A stretch of DNA of 64,000 nucleotides from Pseudomonas sp. 10S4 (GTDB lineage: Bacteria > Pseudomonadota > Gammaproteobacteria > Pseudomonadales > Pseudomonadaceae). The stretch's first letter is position 1. Every line of letters begins with the position of its first letter. The position numbers were made by a program, and so were the translations under genes. Location of the stretch: contig NZ_CP133774.1 of the NCBI RefSeq assembly GCF_034344865.1, positions 806,001 through 870,000 on the forward strand, read 5' to 3'. A model generated the notes under the pieces. The model had not been told where the DNA came from. It made no database searches and saw nothing but the letters and a program-made list of their open reading frames with translations. Positions 18,897 to 28,322 of this stretch are shown one piece after another.

Positions 18897-19868
18897 TCAG
18901 ATTGCGGCAACCCGCTCAAACCCCGCACGAATCTTCTCTTCCGGCAAATCATCGGCAATAAACACAATTACGCTTTCCCGCGCCTCGCCCTCCGCCCATT
19001 CGGTGTCCCAATCGAAGCCGTACAACTTCAGCACACCCTGAAACACCATCCGCCGTGGCTCACCAGCGATGTTCAACACACCCTTGTAGCGCAGCAGTTG
19101 CTTGCCATGGTCTTCCAGCAGTTCGTTCATGAACTCGCTGAGCTTGTCGATATCCAGCGGCTTGTCGGTGCGCAGTACCAGGCTGGAAATCCGATCAATC
19201 GACGGCGCCTTGCTCACCGGCCGCAGGCTCACACCGCCCCCGAGATCCGCGTTGAGATTGAAACCGCGCACGTCGAGCAATTCGGCCAGGTCGATCTTCC
19301 CGTGCTCAACGACGCGAATCGGCGCACGGCGGTTGATGCGGGTCAGGCGTTCGCTGAGGGCGTTGAAAGTCGCCTCATCCACCAAATCCCGTTTACTCAC
19401 CAGCAGGCGATCGGCGAAACCGATCTGCGCCTGGGCGATGGTCTGGGTCAGGTGAGTGTCAGCGTGGGCGGCGTCCACCAAAGTGATGATGCCGTCGAGA
19501 AGGTAGCGCTCGCGCAGGTCTTCATCGATGAAGAAGGTTTGCGCCACCGGGGCTGGGTCGGCCAGGCCGGTGCATTCGATCACCAGTCGGTCGAAAGCGA
19601 TTTCACCGCTGTCCAGGCGTTCGAGCAACAGGTACAGGGCCTTGGTCAGGTCTGTGTGAATGGTGCAGCAGACGCAGCCGTTGGACAGCGTCATCACTTG
19701 CACCGGCTCATCGCCCAATAATTGGGTGTCGATGCCAGCGTCGCTGAATTCGTTTTCGATCACGGCGATTTTCAGCCCGTGCTCGGCTTTGAGCAGGTGG
19801 CGCAACAGCGTGGTTTTACCAGCGCCGAGGAAGCCGCTGAGGATCGTGACCGGGATGGGAGAGGACAA
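18897..19868 (-). CDS. yjiA: COG0523/CobW-family GTPase YjiA
   Basis: A 323-residue G3E GTPase. Visible are Walker A GFLGAGKTT (residues 12-20), the metal-binding C-x-C-C motif (GCVCCTI, near 66-72), the ECTGLADP switch and the SKRDLVDE base motif; the C-terminal CobW domain follows. Such proteins insert or ferry metal ions, usually zinc. It is the last gene of the cstA-yjiX-yjiA group, an arrangement also found in enterobacteria. A REPIN sits between it and yjiX. Confidence 0.9.
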   Translation of the reverse strand: MSSPIPVTILSGFLGAGKTTLLRHLLKAEHGLKIAVIENEFSDAGIDTQLLGDEPVQVMTLSNGCVCCTIHTDLTKALYLLLERLDSGEIAFDRLVIECTGLADPAPVAQTFFIDEDLRERYLLDGIITLVDAAHADTHLTQTIAQAQIGFADRLLVSKRDLVDEATFNALSERLTRINRRAPIRVVEHGKIDLAELLDVRGFNLNADLGGGVSLRPVSKAPSIDRISSLVLRTDKPLDIDKLSEFMNELLEDHGKQLLRYKGVLNIAGEPRRMVFQGVLKLYGFDWDTEWAEGEARESVIVFIADDLPEEKIRAGFERVAAI

Positions 19869-19915
19869 CTGGAACCTCCTGCTTCAGACAATTTAAAAAA
19901 CAACACAAAAACAAA

Positions 19916-20006
19916 TGTGGGAGCGAACTTGCTCGCGATGGCGGCTCCACAGTCAACAGAGATGCTGACTGTCAGACCGCTATCGCGAGCAAGCTCGCTC
20001 CCACAG
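19916..20006. repeat. REPIN
   Basis: TGTGGGAGCGAACTTGCTCGC and the inverted arm ending GCTCGCTCCCACAGG, between yjiX and yjiA. Confidence 0.88.
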
Positions 20007-20031
20007 GGATTACGTCAACCCGGCTGTTGAA

Positions 20032-20229
20032 TCAACAGCACTTCGGCCCACCCTTGCCACCGTAACGCGCTTCCTGACGTTCCCGAAAGAACATCTCGTA
20101 GCTCATCACCGGTTTGTCCGGGTGTTTGGTTTGCATATGCTCGACGTAATTGTCGTAGTCGGGCATGCCGACCATCAGGCGTGCGGCCTGACCGAGGTAT
20201 TTACCGAGGCGACTCAGGTCATTGAACAT
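20032..20229 (-). CDS. yjiX: YbdD/YjiX family small protein
   Basis: A 65-residue protein ([19 protein letters not shown]...GGKGGPKCC), the usual length for the YbdD/YjiX (DUF466) family. These are nearly always coded next to CstA-type transporters. The conserved core [12 protein letters not shown] and the C-terminal CC are present. It begins 15 nt after the cstA stop, so it is co-transcribed. A role as a partner of the transporter is inferred from context only. Confidence 0.9.
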   Translation of the reverse strand: MFNDLSRLGKYLGQAARLMVGMPDYDNYVEHMQTKHPDKPVMSYEMFFRERQEARYGGKGGPKCC

Positions 20230-20244
20230 GTTGGCAATCCTCGA

Positions 20245-22311
20245 TTACGCGTCCGGCACAGCCTGGAACGGCGATTCTTTATCCGTACGTTCTTTGCTGC
20301 CCCAGGCCGAAATACCGACCTTGAGCGCATAGAACAGGATGCTGAACACCACGAACAGGAACAGCGCTGTCAGCGTTGCGTTGGTGTAGGCATTCCAGAT
20401 CACGTGCTGCATCTGATTGATGTCCTTGGCCGGCGCGAGGATCTGACCGTTGGCCAATGCATCGCTGTATTTCTTGGCCAGAGACAGGAAGCCGATCGCC
20501 GGGTTGGCGTCGAACAACTTGATGAAACCGGCGGTGGTGGTGCAAATCAGCAACCACGCGGCCGGCAACAAGGTGACCCAGATGTAGCGTTGGCGTTTCA
20601 TTTTGATCAGGACGACGGTGGCGAGCATCAGCGCGATGCCGGCGAGCATCTGGTTGGAGATACCGAACAGCGGCCACAAGGTGTTGATGCCACCGAGCGG
20701 ATCGATCACGCCTTGATAAAGCAAGTAACCCCACATCGCCACGCAACCGGCAGTCGCGATCAGGTTGGCGGTCCAGGATTCCGTTCGTTTGAGCGCCGGA
20801 ACGAAGGAGCCGAGCAAATCCTGAAGCATGAAGCGTCCGGCCCGCGTGCCCGCGTCGACGGCGGTGAGGATGAACAGCGCCTCGAACATGATCGCGAAGT
20901 GGTACCAGAACGCCATGGTGTTTTCACCCGGCAGAATGTTGTGCAGGATCTGCGCAATACCAACCGCCAGGGTCGGCGCACCGCCGGCACGAGCCAGCAC
21001 GGTGGTTTCACCGATGTCCCTGGCCACCGCTTGCAGCGCTTCCGGGGTAATTGCAAAACCCCAACTGCTGACGGTTTGCGCCACTTGCACCACATCACCG
21101 CCGACGATGGCCGCCGGGCTGTTCATGGCGAAGTACACGCCCGGCTCGATCACCGAGGCAGCGACAATGGCCATGATGGCAACGAAGGATTCCATCAACA
21201 TGCCGCCATAACCGATATAGCGGGCATGGCCTTCACTGGCGAGCAATTTCGGCGTGGTGCCGGAAGCGATCAGCGCGTGGAAACCCGAAACCGCGCCACA
21301 GGCAATGGTGATGAACAGGAACGGAAACAACCCGCCCTTCCACACCGGCCCGGTGCCGTCGATGAACTGGGTCAGTGCCGGCATTTTCAGGTCGGGCATG
21401 GTGATCAGGATGCCGATCGCCAGCGCAATGATGGTGCCGATCTTGAGGAACGTGGACAGGTAATCACGCGGTGCCAGAATCAGCCACACCGGCAGCACCG
21501 CCGCGACGAAACCATAACCAATCAGCATCCAGGTGATCTGGATCCCGGTGAAGCTGAAGACCTTGGCCCACACCGGATCCGCAGCGATCTGCCCACCCAG
21601 CCAGATCGAGCCCAGCAGCAGAAGCACACCGACGACGGAGATTTCACCAATGCGGCCCGGACGGATGTAGCGCATGTACACGCCCATGAACATCGCGATC
21701 GGGATGGTCGCCATTACCGTGAAAATACCCCAAGGGCTTTCGGCCAGGGCTTTCACCACGATCAGCGCCAGCACTGCGAGGATGATGATCATGATCAGGA
21801 AGCAGCCGAACAGCGCGATCGTGCCGGGAATGCGGCCCATTTCTTCACGGACCATGTCGCCCAGGGAACGACCGTTACGGCGGGTGGACATGAACAGGAC
21901 CATGAAGTCCTGAACCGCACCGGCCAGCACCACGCCGGCAATCAGCCACAGCGTGCCGGGCAGGTAACCCATCTGCGCTGCCAGGACCGGACCGACCAAA
22001 GGCCCGGCACCAGCGATGGCTGCAAAGTGGTGACCGAAGAGGATGTGTTTATTGGTCGGGACGTAGTCCAGACCATCATTGTTGAGCACGGCGGGGGTGG
22101 CCCGGCGCGGATCGAGTTGCATCACATTGTTGGCGATGAACAGGCTGTAGTAACGATAGGCAACCAGATAAATGGCCACGGCAGCGACCACAATCCATAA
22201 GGCGTTGATCGGCTCGCCTCGGCGCAATGCCACTACGCCAAGGGCGCACGCTCCTACGATTGCCAGCAGCAGCCAGGGTAAATGGCGTAGCAGGCTATTA
22301 TTATTTTTCAT
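20245..22311 (-). CDS. cstA: Carbon starvation protein A / pyruvate transporter
   Basis: A 688-residue integral membrane protein with about 16-18 hydrophobic segments (first: LPWLLLAIVGACALGVVAL). The N-terminal CstA core is seen in VPTNKHILFGHHFAAIAGAGPLVGP and the GHARYIGYGGMLMESFVA loop. The family (CstA, BtsT/YjiY) takes up pyruvate and some peptides at carbon limitation. Start MKNNNSLLRHLPW at 22311. No BtsSR-type two-component genes are next to it in this window. Confidence 0.92.
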   Translation of the reverse strand: MKNNNSLLRHLPWLLLAIVGACALGVVALRRGEPINALWIVVAAVAIYLVAYRYYSLFIANNVMQLDPRRATPAVLNNDGLDYVPTNKHILFGHHFAAIAGAGPLVGPVLAAQMGYLPGTLWLIAGVVLAGAVQDFMVLFMSTRRNGRSLGDMVREEMGRIPGTIALFGCFLIMIIILAVLALIVVKALAESPWGIFTVMATIPIAMFMGVYMRYIRPGRIGEISVVGVLLLLGSIWLGGQIAADPVWAKVFSFTGIQITWMLIGYGFVAAVLPVWLILAPRDYLSTFLKIGTIIALAIGILITMPDLKMPALTQFIDGTGPVWKGGLFPFLFITIACGAVSGFHALIASGTTPKLLASEGHARYIGYGGMLMESFVAIMAIVAASVIEPGVYFAMNSPAAIVGGDVVQVAQTVSSWGFAITPEALQAVARDIGETTVLARAGGAPTLAVGIAQILHNILPGENTMAFWYHFAIMFEALFILTAVDAGTRAGRFMLQDLLGSFVPALKRTESWTANLIATAGCVAMWGYLLYQGVIDPLGGINTLWPLFGISNQMLAGIALMLATVVLIKMKRQRYIWVTLLPAAWLLICTTTAGFIKLFDANPAIGFLSLAKKYSDALANGQILAPAKDINQMQHVIWNAYTNATLTALFLFVVFSILFYALKVGISAWGSKERTDKESPFQAVPDA

Positions 22312-22470
22312 TTTTTATTCCAGCCAGGGTGGACAAGAAAGACAGCCACCCCGAGTTTAGCTCTCCTGACGGCAAAGACCATACCCCGACATTGGTCTAG
22401 CGCATGCTCTGCGCTGGCAGCCCGTGGCGATGCAGGTCTATAGTCAGCGAACCTTTATGAGGATTGCGCC

Positions 22471-22839
22471 ATGAGCGACCACCCTGCCAATCGCCGCCGC
22501 TTCAAACGTATTGCGTTCGATGCCCGAACCGAGCTGCGCCAGGACGAATACATATGGCAGGTGAAGTTGATTGATCTGTCGCTCAAGGGGCTGCTGGTCG
22601 AGAAGCCCGAGCCGTGGCTGGGCAATCGGGAGCATCACTTTTGCGTCGATATTCATCTGACGCCTGAAGTCGCGATCAAGATGGATGTGATGCTGACCCA
22701 CGATGACCATGGCCAATTGGGCTTCGTCTGCAAACACATCAGCCTGGAATCCATCGAGCGCTTGCGGCGGTTGATTGAATTCAACCTGGGCGATCCCGAG
22801 GAACTGGAACGTGAGCTGGGTGCGCTGATCGAAATCTGA
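22471..22839 (+). CDS. mapZ: PilZ c-di-GMP adaptor MapZ
   Basis: A 122-residue single PilZ domain. It has the c-di-GMP-binding RxxxR (RRFKR, residues 9-13) and the D-x-S-x-x-G motif (DLSLKG). The tail (LRRLIEFNLGDPEELERELGALI) closely resembles P. aeruginosa PA4608/MapZ, which binds the chemotaxis methyltransferase CheR1 when loaded with c-di-GMP. Like PA4608 it lies beside radA, which supports orthology. CheR control in this species is inferred. Confidence 0.85.
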   Translation: MSDHPANRRRFKRIAFDARTELRQDEYIWQVKLIDLSLKGLLVEKPEPWLGNREHHFCVDIHLTPEVAIKMDVMLTHDDHGQLGFVCKHISLESIERLRRLIEFNLGDPEELERELGALIEI

Positions 22840-22893
22840 TCACCCCTTCGGCAGCTCCTACAGGGGTTGTGTTTGTTCAGTTGAAGCGTTCGG

Positions 22894-24261
22894 TTACTCG
22901 AACAACGCGTCGAGCGCCTGTTCCAGGCGGGTCACGGCAATAATCTGCAACCCCGGCGGTGCTTCTTTCGGTGCGTTGCCTTTGGGCACGATGGCGCGCT
23001 TGAAGCCGTGCTTTGCAGCCTCTTTCAGGCGTTCCTGACCGCTCGGTACCGGACGCACTTCACCTGACAAACCGACTTCGCCAAACACCAGCAGATCATG
23101 GGGCAGCGGTTTGTTACGCAGGCTCGACATCACCGCCGCCATCAGCGCCAGGTCAGAGGCGGTTTCCAGCACTTTGACCCCGCCGACCACGTTGAGGAAC
23201 ACATCCTGATCGTGGGTCGGAATGCCGCCGTGACGGTGCAGCACTGCCAGCAACATCGCCAACCGGTTCTGGTCCAGCCCCAGAGTAACCCGACGTGGAT
23301 TCGCCAGATGACTGTCATCGACCAGCGCCTGCACTTCAACCAGCATTGGCCGGGTACCTTCCCACGTCGCCATGACCACACTGCCCGGGACTTCTTCCTG
23401 AGCACGGGTGAGAAAAATCGCCGAGGGGTTGGAGACTTCTTTCAGACCCTTGTCAGTCATGCCGAATACGCCCAGCTCGTTCACCGCGCCGAAACGGTTT
23501 TTCACCGCCCGCAGCAGGCGCAACCGACCATCCGACTCGCCTTCGAAATACAGCACGGTATCAACCATGTGTTCCAAGACCCGCGGACCGGCCAATGCGC
23601 CTTCCTTGGTAACGTGGCCCACCAGGAAAATCGCCGTGCCGCTTTGCTTGGCATAGCGCACCAGCAACGCCGCACTTTCGCGAACCTGGGAAACGCCACC
23701 CGGCGCCGATTGCAGTTGCTCGGTGAAAATCGTCTGGATCGAGTCGATCACCATGACCTTGGGCTTTTCCTGCCGGGCCGTGGCGATGATGGTTTCGATG
23801 CAGGTTTCGGTCATCACCCGCAGTTTGTCTTGGGGTAAGCCGAGGCGACGGGCGCGCATGGCCACTTGCTGCTGGGATTCTTCACCGGTGACGTACAGCG
23901 CCGGCATGCTCTTGGCGAGGTTACACAAGGTTTGCAACAGAATGGTCGACTTGCCGATGCCAGGATCACCGCCAATCAACACCACCGAGCCGTCCACCAG
24001 GCCTCCGCCCAAGACCCGATCGAGTTCACTGGAGGCTGTGGAAAAACGCGGTATCTCTTCGACGCTGACTTCCGCCAGGGTCCTGATCTGCGCCTGCTGG
24101 CCGGTCCAGCCGGTGCGACCGCTAGGCGCCGCAGCGCCGCCGCTCTCGACCATGGTTTCAGTCAGTGTATTCCAGGCCCCGCACTCGCCGCATTGGCCAG
24201 CCCACTTGGGGAAGGTTGAGCCGCACTCGGTGCAGCCGTACATGCGCTTGGCCTTGGCCAT
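22894..24261 (-). CDS. radA: DNA repair protein RadA
   Basis: A 455-residue RecA-like branch-migration ATPase. Domains in order: N-terminal C4 zinc finger (CTECGSTFPKWAGQCGECGAW), RecA-like core with Walker A GGDPGIGKST, the family KNRFG motif (AVKNRFGAVNELGVF), and a LonP-like C-terminal domain (GLSGEVRPVPSGQERL). It processes recombination intermediates. Start MAKAKRMYGC at 24261 matches the family; the frame opens five codons earlier. Confidence 0.95.
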   Translation of the reverse strand: MAKAKRMYGCTECGSTFPKWAGQCGECGAWNTLTETMVESGGAAAPSGRTGWTGQQAQIRTLAEVSVEEIPRFSTASSELDRVLGGGLVDGSVVLIGGDPGIGKSTILLQTLCNLAKSMPALYVTGEESQQQVAMRARRLGLPQDKLRVMTETCIETIIATARQEKPKVMVIDSIQTIFTEQLQSAPGGVSQVRESAALLVRYAKQSGTAIFLVGHVTKEGALAGPRVLEHMVDTVLYFEGESDGRLRLLRAVKNRFGAVNELGVFGMTDKGLKEVSNPSAIFLTRAQEEVPGSVVMATWEGTRPMLVEVQALVDDSHLANPRRVTLGLDQNRLAMLLAVLHRHGGIPTHDQDVFLNVVGGVKVLETASDLALMAAVMSSLRNKPLPHDLLVFGEVGLSGEVRPVPSGQERLKEAAKHGFKRAIVPKGNAPKEAPPGLQIIAVTRLEQALDALFE

Positions 24262-24306
24262 CTGAACTCCCGGCAAAAACCGCGATGATAGCTCAGCTGG
24301 ACCGGA

Positions 24307-24861
24307 TCAGCGCGGCACCGCGTTGCGGATTTCACCACTGGCCAGACGCGCGGCGCTGTTACCCAGCGGATCTTCGGCGTTGAGGTCGGCCCCCTTGGCC
24401 TTGAGCGCATCCAGCAGCTCGACACGGTTGAATAACCCGGCGTACATCGCTGCAGTCTGGCCAGCGCCGTTACGCTGATCGGGACTGCAATTGGCCGCCA
24501 GCAGGGTTCGGGCGATCTGCACTTCGCCTTTGAAGATGGCGCCCATCAATGCCGTGTTGCCACGTTGGTCCTGAGCGCAGGCATCGGCGCCAGCCGCCAG
24601 CAAGCGGTCCACAGCGGCGGTCTGGCCGTGATAGGCCGCCAGAATCAGCGCGGTGTAACCCTTGCTGTCGCGTGTATCGAGGGAGTAACCGGCCTCGATA
24701 AAGGTATTGAGCATCGGTACATCGCCACGACGGGCGGCATCGAAGTAGTAATCCTGCAATTGGGTTTTCAATACGGCAGGGTCTTTCGAGACCTCTGCCG
24801 TCGGCCCGGCAAACACACTGAACGACAGTGCTGCCAGAAACAGGGAGAGATAGAAACGCAT
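24307..24861 (-). CDS. ankB: Periplasmic ankyrin-repeat protein AnkB
   Basis: 184 residues with a Sec signal peptide (MRFYLSLFLAALSFSVFAGP) and about four ankyrin repeats (GYTALILAAYHGQTAAVDRLLAAGAD, GNTALMGAIFKGEV..., GQTAAMYAGLFNR...). It lies 60 nt downstream of the periplasmic catalase. In P. aeruginosa the same pair, katB-ankB, is co-transcribed, and AnkB is needed for full KatB activity. I infer the same supporting role here. Confidence 0.88.
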   Translation of the reverse strand: MRFYLSLFLAALSFSVFAGPTAEVSKDPAVLKTQLQDYYFDAARRGDVPMLNTFIEAGYSLDTRDSKGYTALILAAYHGQTAAVDRLLAAGADACAQDQRGNTALMGAIFKGEVQIARTLLAANCSPDQRNGAGQTAAMYAGLFNRVELLDALKAKGADLNAEDPLGNSAARLASGEIRNAVPR

Positions 24862-24921
24862 GGGAAGGCTCCTTGGTCAGACGGGACCTCGAATGAGGCC
24901 CCGCTTTTCAGGCAAACAAGA

Positions 24922-26463
24922 TCAGTCGACCAATTTGGCCGCCAGTGCCTTGACCCGAGCCAGGTCACCCTTGGCGACCTTGGTCACGCCGGTCCCGTAT
25001 TCCGGGTCGGCCTTATAGAGGAAGGACAGCATGATGTGCTTGCTCTCGTCGTCCGTGCTGGCCAGCGAGCCGCCGAAGCTGTCGATCAGGTCCTGGCGCT
25101 CCTTCTCGCTGAACGAGCGATACAGATCGCCGGCCTGCTTGAAGTTCTGCTCATGCTGGATCTTCGCCTGCTGGGTGCTACCCGACAGGGCCGACTGGCT
25201 ATAGCGGGCGGTTTGCGGTTCTTCACGGGGCAGCAATCGGCTTGGCTGATAGTTCACACCGGTGCTGCTGGCACCGCTGTTCATGGCGCCATCCTGATTA
25301 CCGTTGTTCACGGCAACCTTTGGCGCATTGATCGGCAGTTGCAGCGCATTAGGCCCAAGACGATACATTTGCGTATCGGCATACGAGAACACTCGACCTT
25401 GTAACAAACGATCTTCCGAAGGCTCTATTCCGGGAACCAGATTGGCCGGTGCCATGGCAACTTGTTCGGTTTCCTGGAATACATTGGCCGGATTACGGTT
25501 CAACACCATTTGTCCTACTTTTCGTTCAGGAATACCTGGCCAGATTTTGGTGGCATCCAAAGGATCGAAATCAAACTTGTACAGATCTTGCGGATTTATA
25601 ACTTGGATGTACAAGTCCCACTTTGGAAAGTCACCCTTATTGATATGAGTGACCAAGTCATTTGTCATATGACTGTAGTCTTGACCTTGAACTTTGGTGA
25701 CCGCTTTCGGATCGAGATTATTAATCCCCTGTAAACTTTTCCAGTGGAATTTCACGTAGTGCACTTCGCCTTTGGCATTCACCAACTTGTAGGCGTGCAC
25801 ACCGTTACCATCCATCTCCCGATAACTGGCCGGTGTTCCCGAGTTGGAATACAACTCGGTCAGTGTGCGGGTGGCTTCCGGGACATGGGAGAAGAAGTCA
25901 AAACGACGAGAATCGTCATCAAGGTTGGTGCGCGGGTCCGGTTTGAAGGCATGGACCATGTCCGGAAACTTGATGGCGTCTCGGATGAAAAAGGTCGGGA
26001 AGTTGTTGCCCACCAGGTCCCAGTTGCCGTCTGCGGTGTAGAACTTGGTGGCGAAACCACGTGGGTCGCGCAGGGTTTCCGGGGAATGGTTGCCATGCAC
26101 CACCGCCGAGAAGCGCACAAACACTGGCGTGCTCTGGCCGCCGGCGAAGACTTTGGCCTTGGTCAGATCGCTGACGTCGTCCGTCACGGTGAACGTGCCA
26201 TGGGCGCCGGTACCACGGGCGTGCACCACACGCTCGGGAATCCGTTCACGGTCGAAACGCTGGAGTTTCTGGATCAGTTGCACGTCTTGCAGCAGCACTG
26301 GGCCTGTGGCGCCGGCGGTTTGCGAGTTCTGGTTGTCACCGACGGCGGCGCCGTTATCGCGGGTCAGGGTCGCGGCACTCACGGAAAAGGACAGCACGCT
26401 GGCGGTCAAAACGCCCAAGGCGCGGCGATGGGGAAAAGCCCCAAGGCCAAGGGAAGTTGTCAT
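24922..26463 (-). CDS. katB: Periplasmic catalase KatB
   Basis: A 513-residue heme catalase, the length of P. aeruginosa KatB as I recall it. A signal peptide (HRRALGVLTASVLSFSVSAA) sends it to the periplasm. Catalytic His lies in VVHARGTGAHG, Asn in DLVGNNFPTFF and the heme-ligand Tyr in FSYADTQMYRLG. It breaks down hydrogen peroxide. Start MTTSLGLGAFPHRR at 26463 has AGGAG upstream. OxyR-phased half-sites occur 77-102 bp upstream, and ankB follows in the same transcript. Confidence 0.93.
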   Translation of the reverse strand: MTTSLGLGAFPHRRALGVLTASVLSFSVSAATLTRDNGAAVGDNQNSQTAGATGPVLLQDVQLIQKLQRFDRERIPERVVHARGTGAHGTFTVTDDVSDLTKAKVFAGGQSTPVFVRFSAVVHGNHSPETLRDPRGFATKFYTADGNWDLVGNNFPTFFIRDAIKFPDMVHAFKPDPRTNLDDDSRRFDFFSHVPEATRTLTELYSNSGTPASYREMDGNGVHAYKLVNAKGEVHYVKFHWKSLQGINNLDPKAVTKVQGQDYSHMTNDLVTHINKGDFPKWDLYIQVINPQDLYKFDFDPLDATKIWPGIPERKVGQMVLNRNPANVFQETEQVAMAPANLVPGIEPSEDRLLQGRVFSYADTQMYRLGPNALQLPINAPKVAVNNGNQDGAMNSGASSTGVNYQPSRLLPREEPQTARYSQSALSGSTQQAKIQHEQNFKQAGDLYRSFSEKERQDLIDSFGGSLASTDDESKHIMLSFLYKADPEYGTGVTKVAKGDLARVKALAAKLVD

Positions 26464-26539
26464 AGGAGTTTCCTCTGATTTTATAAAGCGCATCCAGGTG
26501 CGCTCAACAGAGGCTAGTGACCGACAGCCCAAAACCTAA

Positions 26540-26565
26540 ATAGAAATGCCAAACCGGGGCGATAG
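26540..26565 (-). promoter_or_regulatory. Possible OxyR site upstream of katB
   Basis: Two ATAG elements on plus (CTAT on minus) are separated by exactly 18 bp, the phase of elements one half-turn pair apart in the OxyR consensus ATAG-N7-CTAT-N7-ATAG-N7-CTAT. The other two elements are poorly matched. katB-type genes are OxyR-dependent in relatives. Confidence 0.4.
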
Positions 26566-26750
26566 CGAAAAGGTGCTGGAAAGCCCGGTCTAGAGCGGGT
26601 AAACCGCGCGCGAATGATGGCCTTTTGTAAACTTTCTGCCAATAAGGAGGTCGATAGCAGGCAAGTCATGTAAGCAGTTGTGTCGAGCAGGATGTGTTTT
26701 GCTGATTTACACTGCGCTCACCAACCTCATCTGTAACAAGGAAATAACCT

Positions 26751-27164
26751 ATGGGCGTGCTTAACGAGTTCAAGGCCTTCGCGGTCAAAGGCAATGTGGT
26801 CGACATGGCCGTCGGTATCATCATCGGCGCAGCCTTCGGCAAGATCGTCTCGTCGTTCGTCGGCGATGTGGTCATGCCGCCTATTGGCCTGCTGATCGGT
26901 GGGGTGGATTTCAGTGATTTGGCCATTACCCTCAAGGCTGCTAATGGCAGCGTACCCGCGGTGGTGATGGCGTACGGCAAATTCATCCAGAGCATGATCG
27001 ACTTCGTGATTGTCGCGTTCGCGATCTTCATGGGCGTCAAAGCCATCAACCGTCTGAAGCGCGAAGAGGCCGTAGCACCAACCCTGCCGCCGGTTCCGAC
27101 CAAGGAAGAAGAGCTGCTGAGCGAGATCCGCGATCTGCTCAAGGCTCAGAACACTCGGCCTTGA
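26751..27164 (+). CDS. mscL: Large-conductance mechanosensitive channel MscL
   Basis: A 137-residue homopentameric inner-membrane channel that opens under hypo-osmotic shock. The N-terminal [27 protein letters not shown] carries the Gly-rich TM1 pore helix; TM2 is [19 protein letters not shown]. The C-terminal bundle is [15 protein letters not shown]. Divergent from katB, convergent with fpr, as around PA4614. Confidence 0.96.
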   Translation: MGVLNEFKAFAVKGNVVDMAVGIIIGAAFGKIVSSFVGDVVMPPIGLLIGGVDFSDLAITLKAANGSVPAVVMAYGKFIQSMIDFVIVAFAIFMGVKAINRLKREEAVAPTLPPVPTKEEELLSEIRDLLKAQNTRP

Positions 27165-27179
27165 AGGCTGTATTGCACT

Positions 27180-27211
27180 AAAAAACGGCGCCTTCGGGGC
27201 GCCGTTTTTTT
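27180..27211. terminator. Bidirectional terminator
   Basis: A6, CGGCGCC-TTCG-GGGCGCCG, T7. It ends mscL on plus and overlaps the stop codon of fpr on minus. Confidence 0.88.
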
Positions 27212-27986
27212 ACCAGTAGTTCTCTACTGCCACCTGCCCCGGTCGTCGGCTGAGGCTCAGGTTCATGTCACGCTGTTTGAGCAATTTGCGGGTGTCATCG
27301 ATCATCTGTGGATTGCCGCAGATCATTACTCGCGAGTGCTCGGGCGTCAGTTCCAGCCCCGCCGCCCGCTCCAGTTCGCCATTTTCTATCAGGGTGGTGA
27401 TCCGTCCATTCAGCACGCCCGCAGGCTGCTCGCGCGTGACTGTGGGGATAAAACGCAGTTTGTGGGCATATTCGGCCAGGTAGTCACGCTGCGCCAGCCC
27501 CGCGATCAGAGCCTGATAGGCCAGTTCACGACCTTCGCGCGCGCTGTACACCAGAATAATTCGCTCGAATTTTTCCCACACCTCGAAATCCTGCAGGATC
27601 GACAAGAACGGTGCCACGCCTGTGCCGGTGGATAGCAACCAGAGATCACGACCATCGACGAAACGATCCAGGGTCAGATAGCCCGTGGCCTGTCGCTCCA
27701 CCATCAACGTGTCGCCCACTTCCAGACGGCTCAACTCGCTGGTGAATTCCCCGCCGGGCACGACAATGGAAAAGAACTCCAGAAATTCGTCATGGGGCGA
27801 AGAGACCATGGAATAGGCGCGCCACACCGTGCTGCCATCGGGCTTGGTGACGCCTAATCGAGCGAATTGCCCGGCACGAAATCGAAAGCCCGCGTCTCGG
27901 GTTGTGCGCAGGGTAAAGAGACTCGGGGTCAGGGACTGGACGTCGAGCAGGGTCTGGCGCGTGAATTTTTCTGCGCTGGCGGTCAT
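27210..27986 (-). CDS. fpr: Ferredoxin--NADP+ reductase
   Basis: A 258-residue flavoprotein of the bacterial Fpr subclass. FAD binding: RAYSMVSSP; the NADP side: STGTGVAPFLSIL and MICGNPQM; C-terminal AVENYW is typical of pseudomonad Fpr. It shuttles electrons between NADPH and ferredoxin or flavodoxin, useful in oxidative stress, which fits the katB neighbourhood. Start MTASAEKFTRQTL at 27986 gives the usual length. Confidence 0.92.
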   Translation of the reverse strand: MTASAEKFTRQTLLDVQSLTPSLFTLRTTRDAGFRFRAGQFARLGVTKPDGSTVWRAYSMVSSPHDEFLEFFSIVVPGGEFTSELSRLEVGDTLMVERQATGYLTLDRFVDGRDLWLLSTGTGVAPFLSILQDFEVWEKFERIILVYSAREGRELAYQALIAGLAQRDYLAEYAHKLRFIPTVTREQPAGVLNGRITTLIENGELERAAGLELTPEHSRVMICGNPQMIDDTRKLLKQRDMNLSLSRRPGQVAVENYW

Positions 27987-28322
27987 GGGGCACTCCATCA
28001 ACAGGAGCGGCCAGTGTCCCGCAAAGCAGACGACTTAAACACTGGCAGTTTGTAGTGGCTTTAGACAACGATTCCTATTTATACCTAACAACTACCAACT
28101 AACAATATCAATTATGAAAAATATTTCATGTTCTTACATATCACCCTCAATCCTAAAACCGTCACACCAACGTTACAAGGACTAAGAACTTGTTATTCAC
28201 TTGATGGCGTAATCAATACCGAAAAAATCAAAGCACTTTAGTAGGAATCATCCTACACTCCGGACGTGCCGGATCTTGGATCCATTGAGCACCCCAGCGA
28301 AACCGTATACGGAGGATCTGAA
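27987..28322. other. AT-rich intergenic region
   Basis: This 336-bp gap between divergent fpr and the LuxR solo is clearly more AT-rich than its surroundings (for example TACCTAACAACTACC, AATATCAATTATG). It should hold both promoters. It contains the dyad at 28241-28256. No gene was seen. Confidence 0.5.
28241..28256. promoter_or_regulatory. Perfect dyad upstream of LuxR solo
   Basis: GTAGGA-ATCA-TCCTAC, perfect 6-bp arms, 66 bp before the LuxR-type start codon. It is lux-box-like in symmetry, but shorter than the usual 18-20 bp. Confidence 0.45.

Noticed and set aside
20122..22200. 692-codon open frame on plus, opposite cstA
   Set aside because: It is the mirror of cstA codon bias; low-complexity His/Gln/Arg-rich product with no domain, while cstA is unmistakable.
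27987..28322. Genomic-island boundary at the AT-rich gap
   Set aside because: No integrase, tRNA or direct repeats; both flanks are core genes and the AT-rich part is only about 500 bp.
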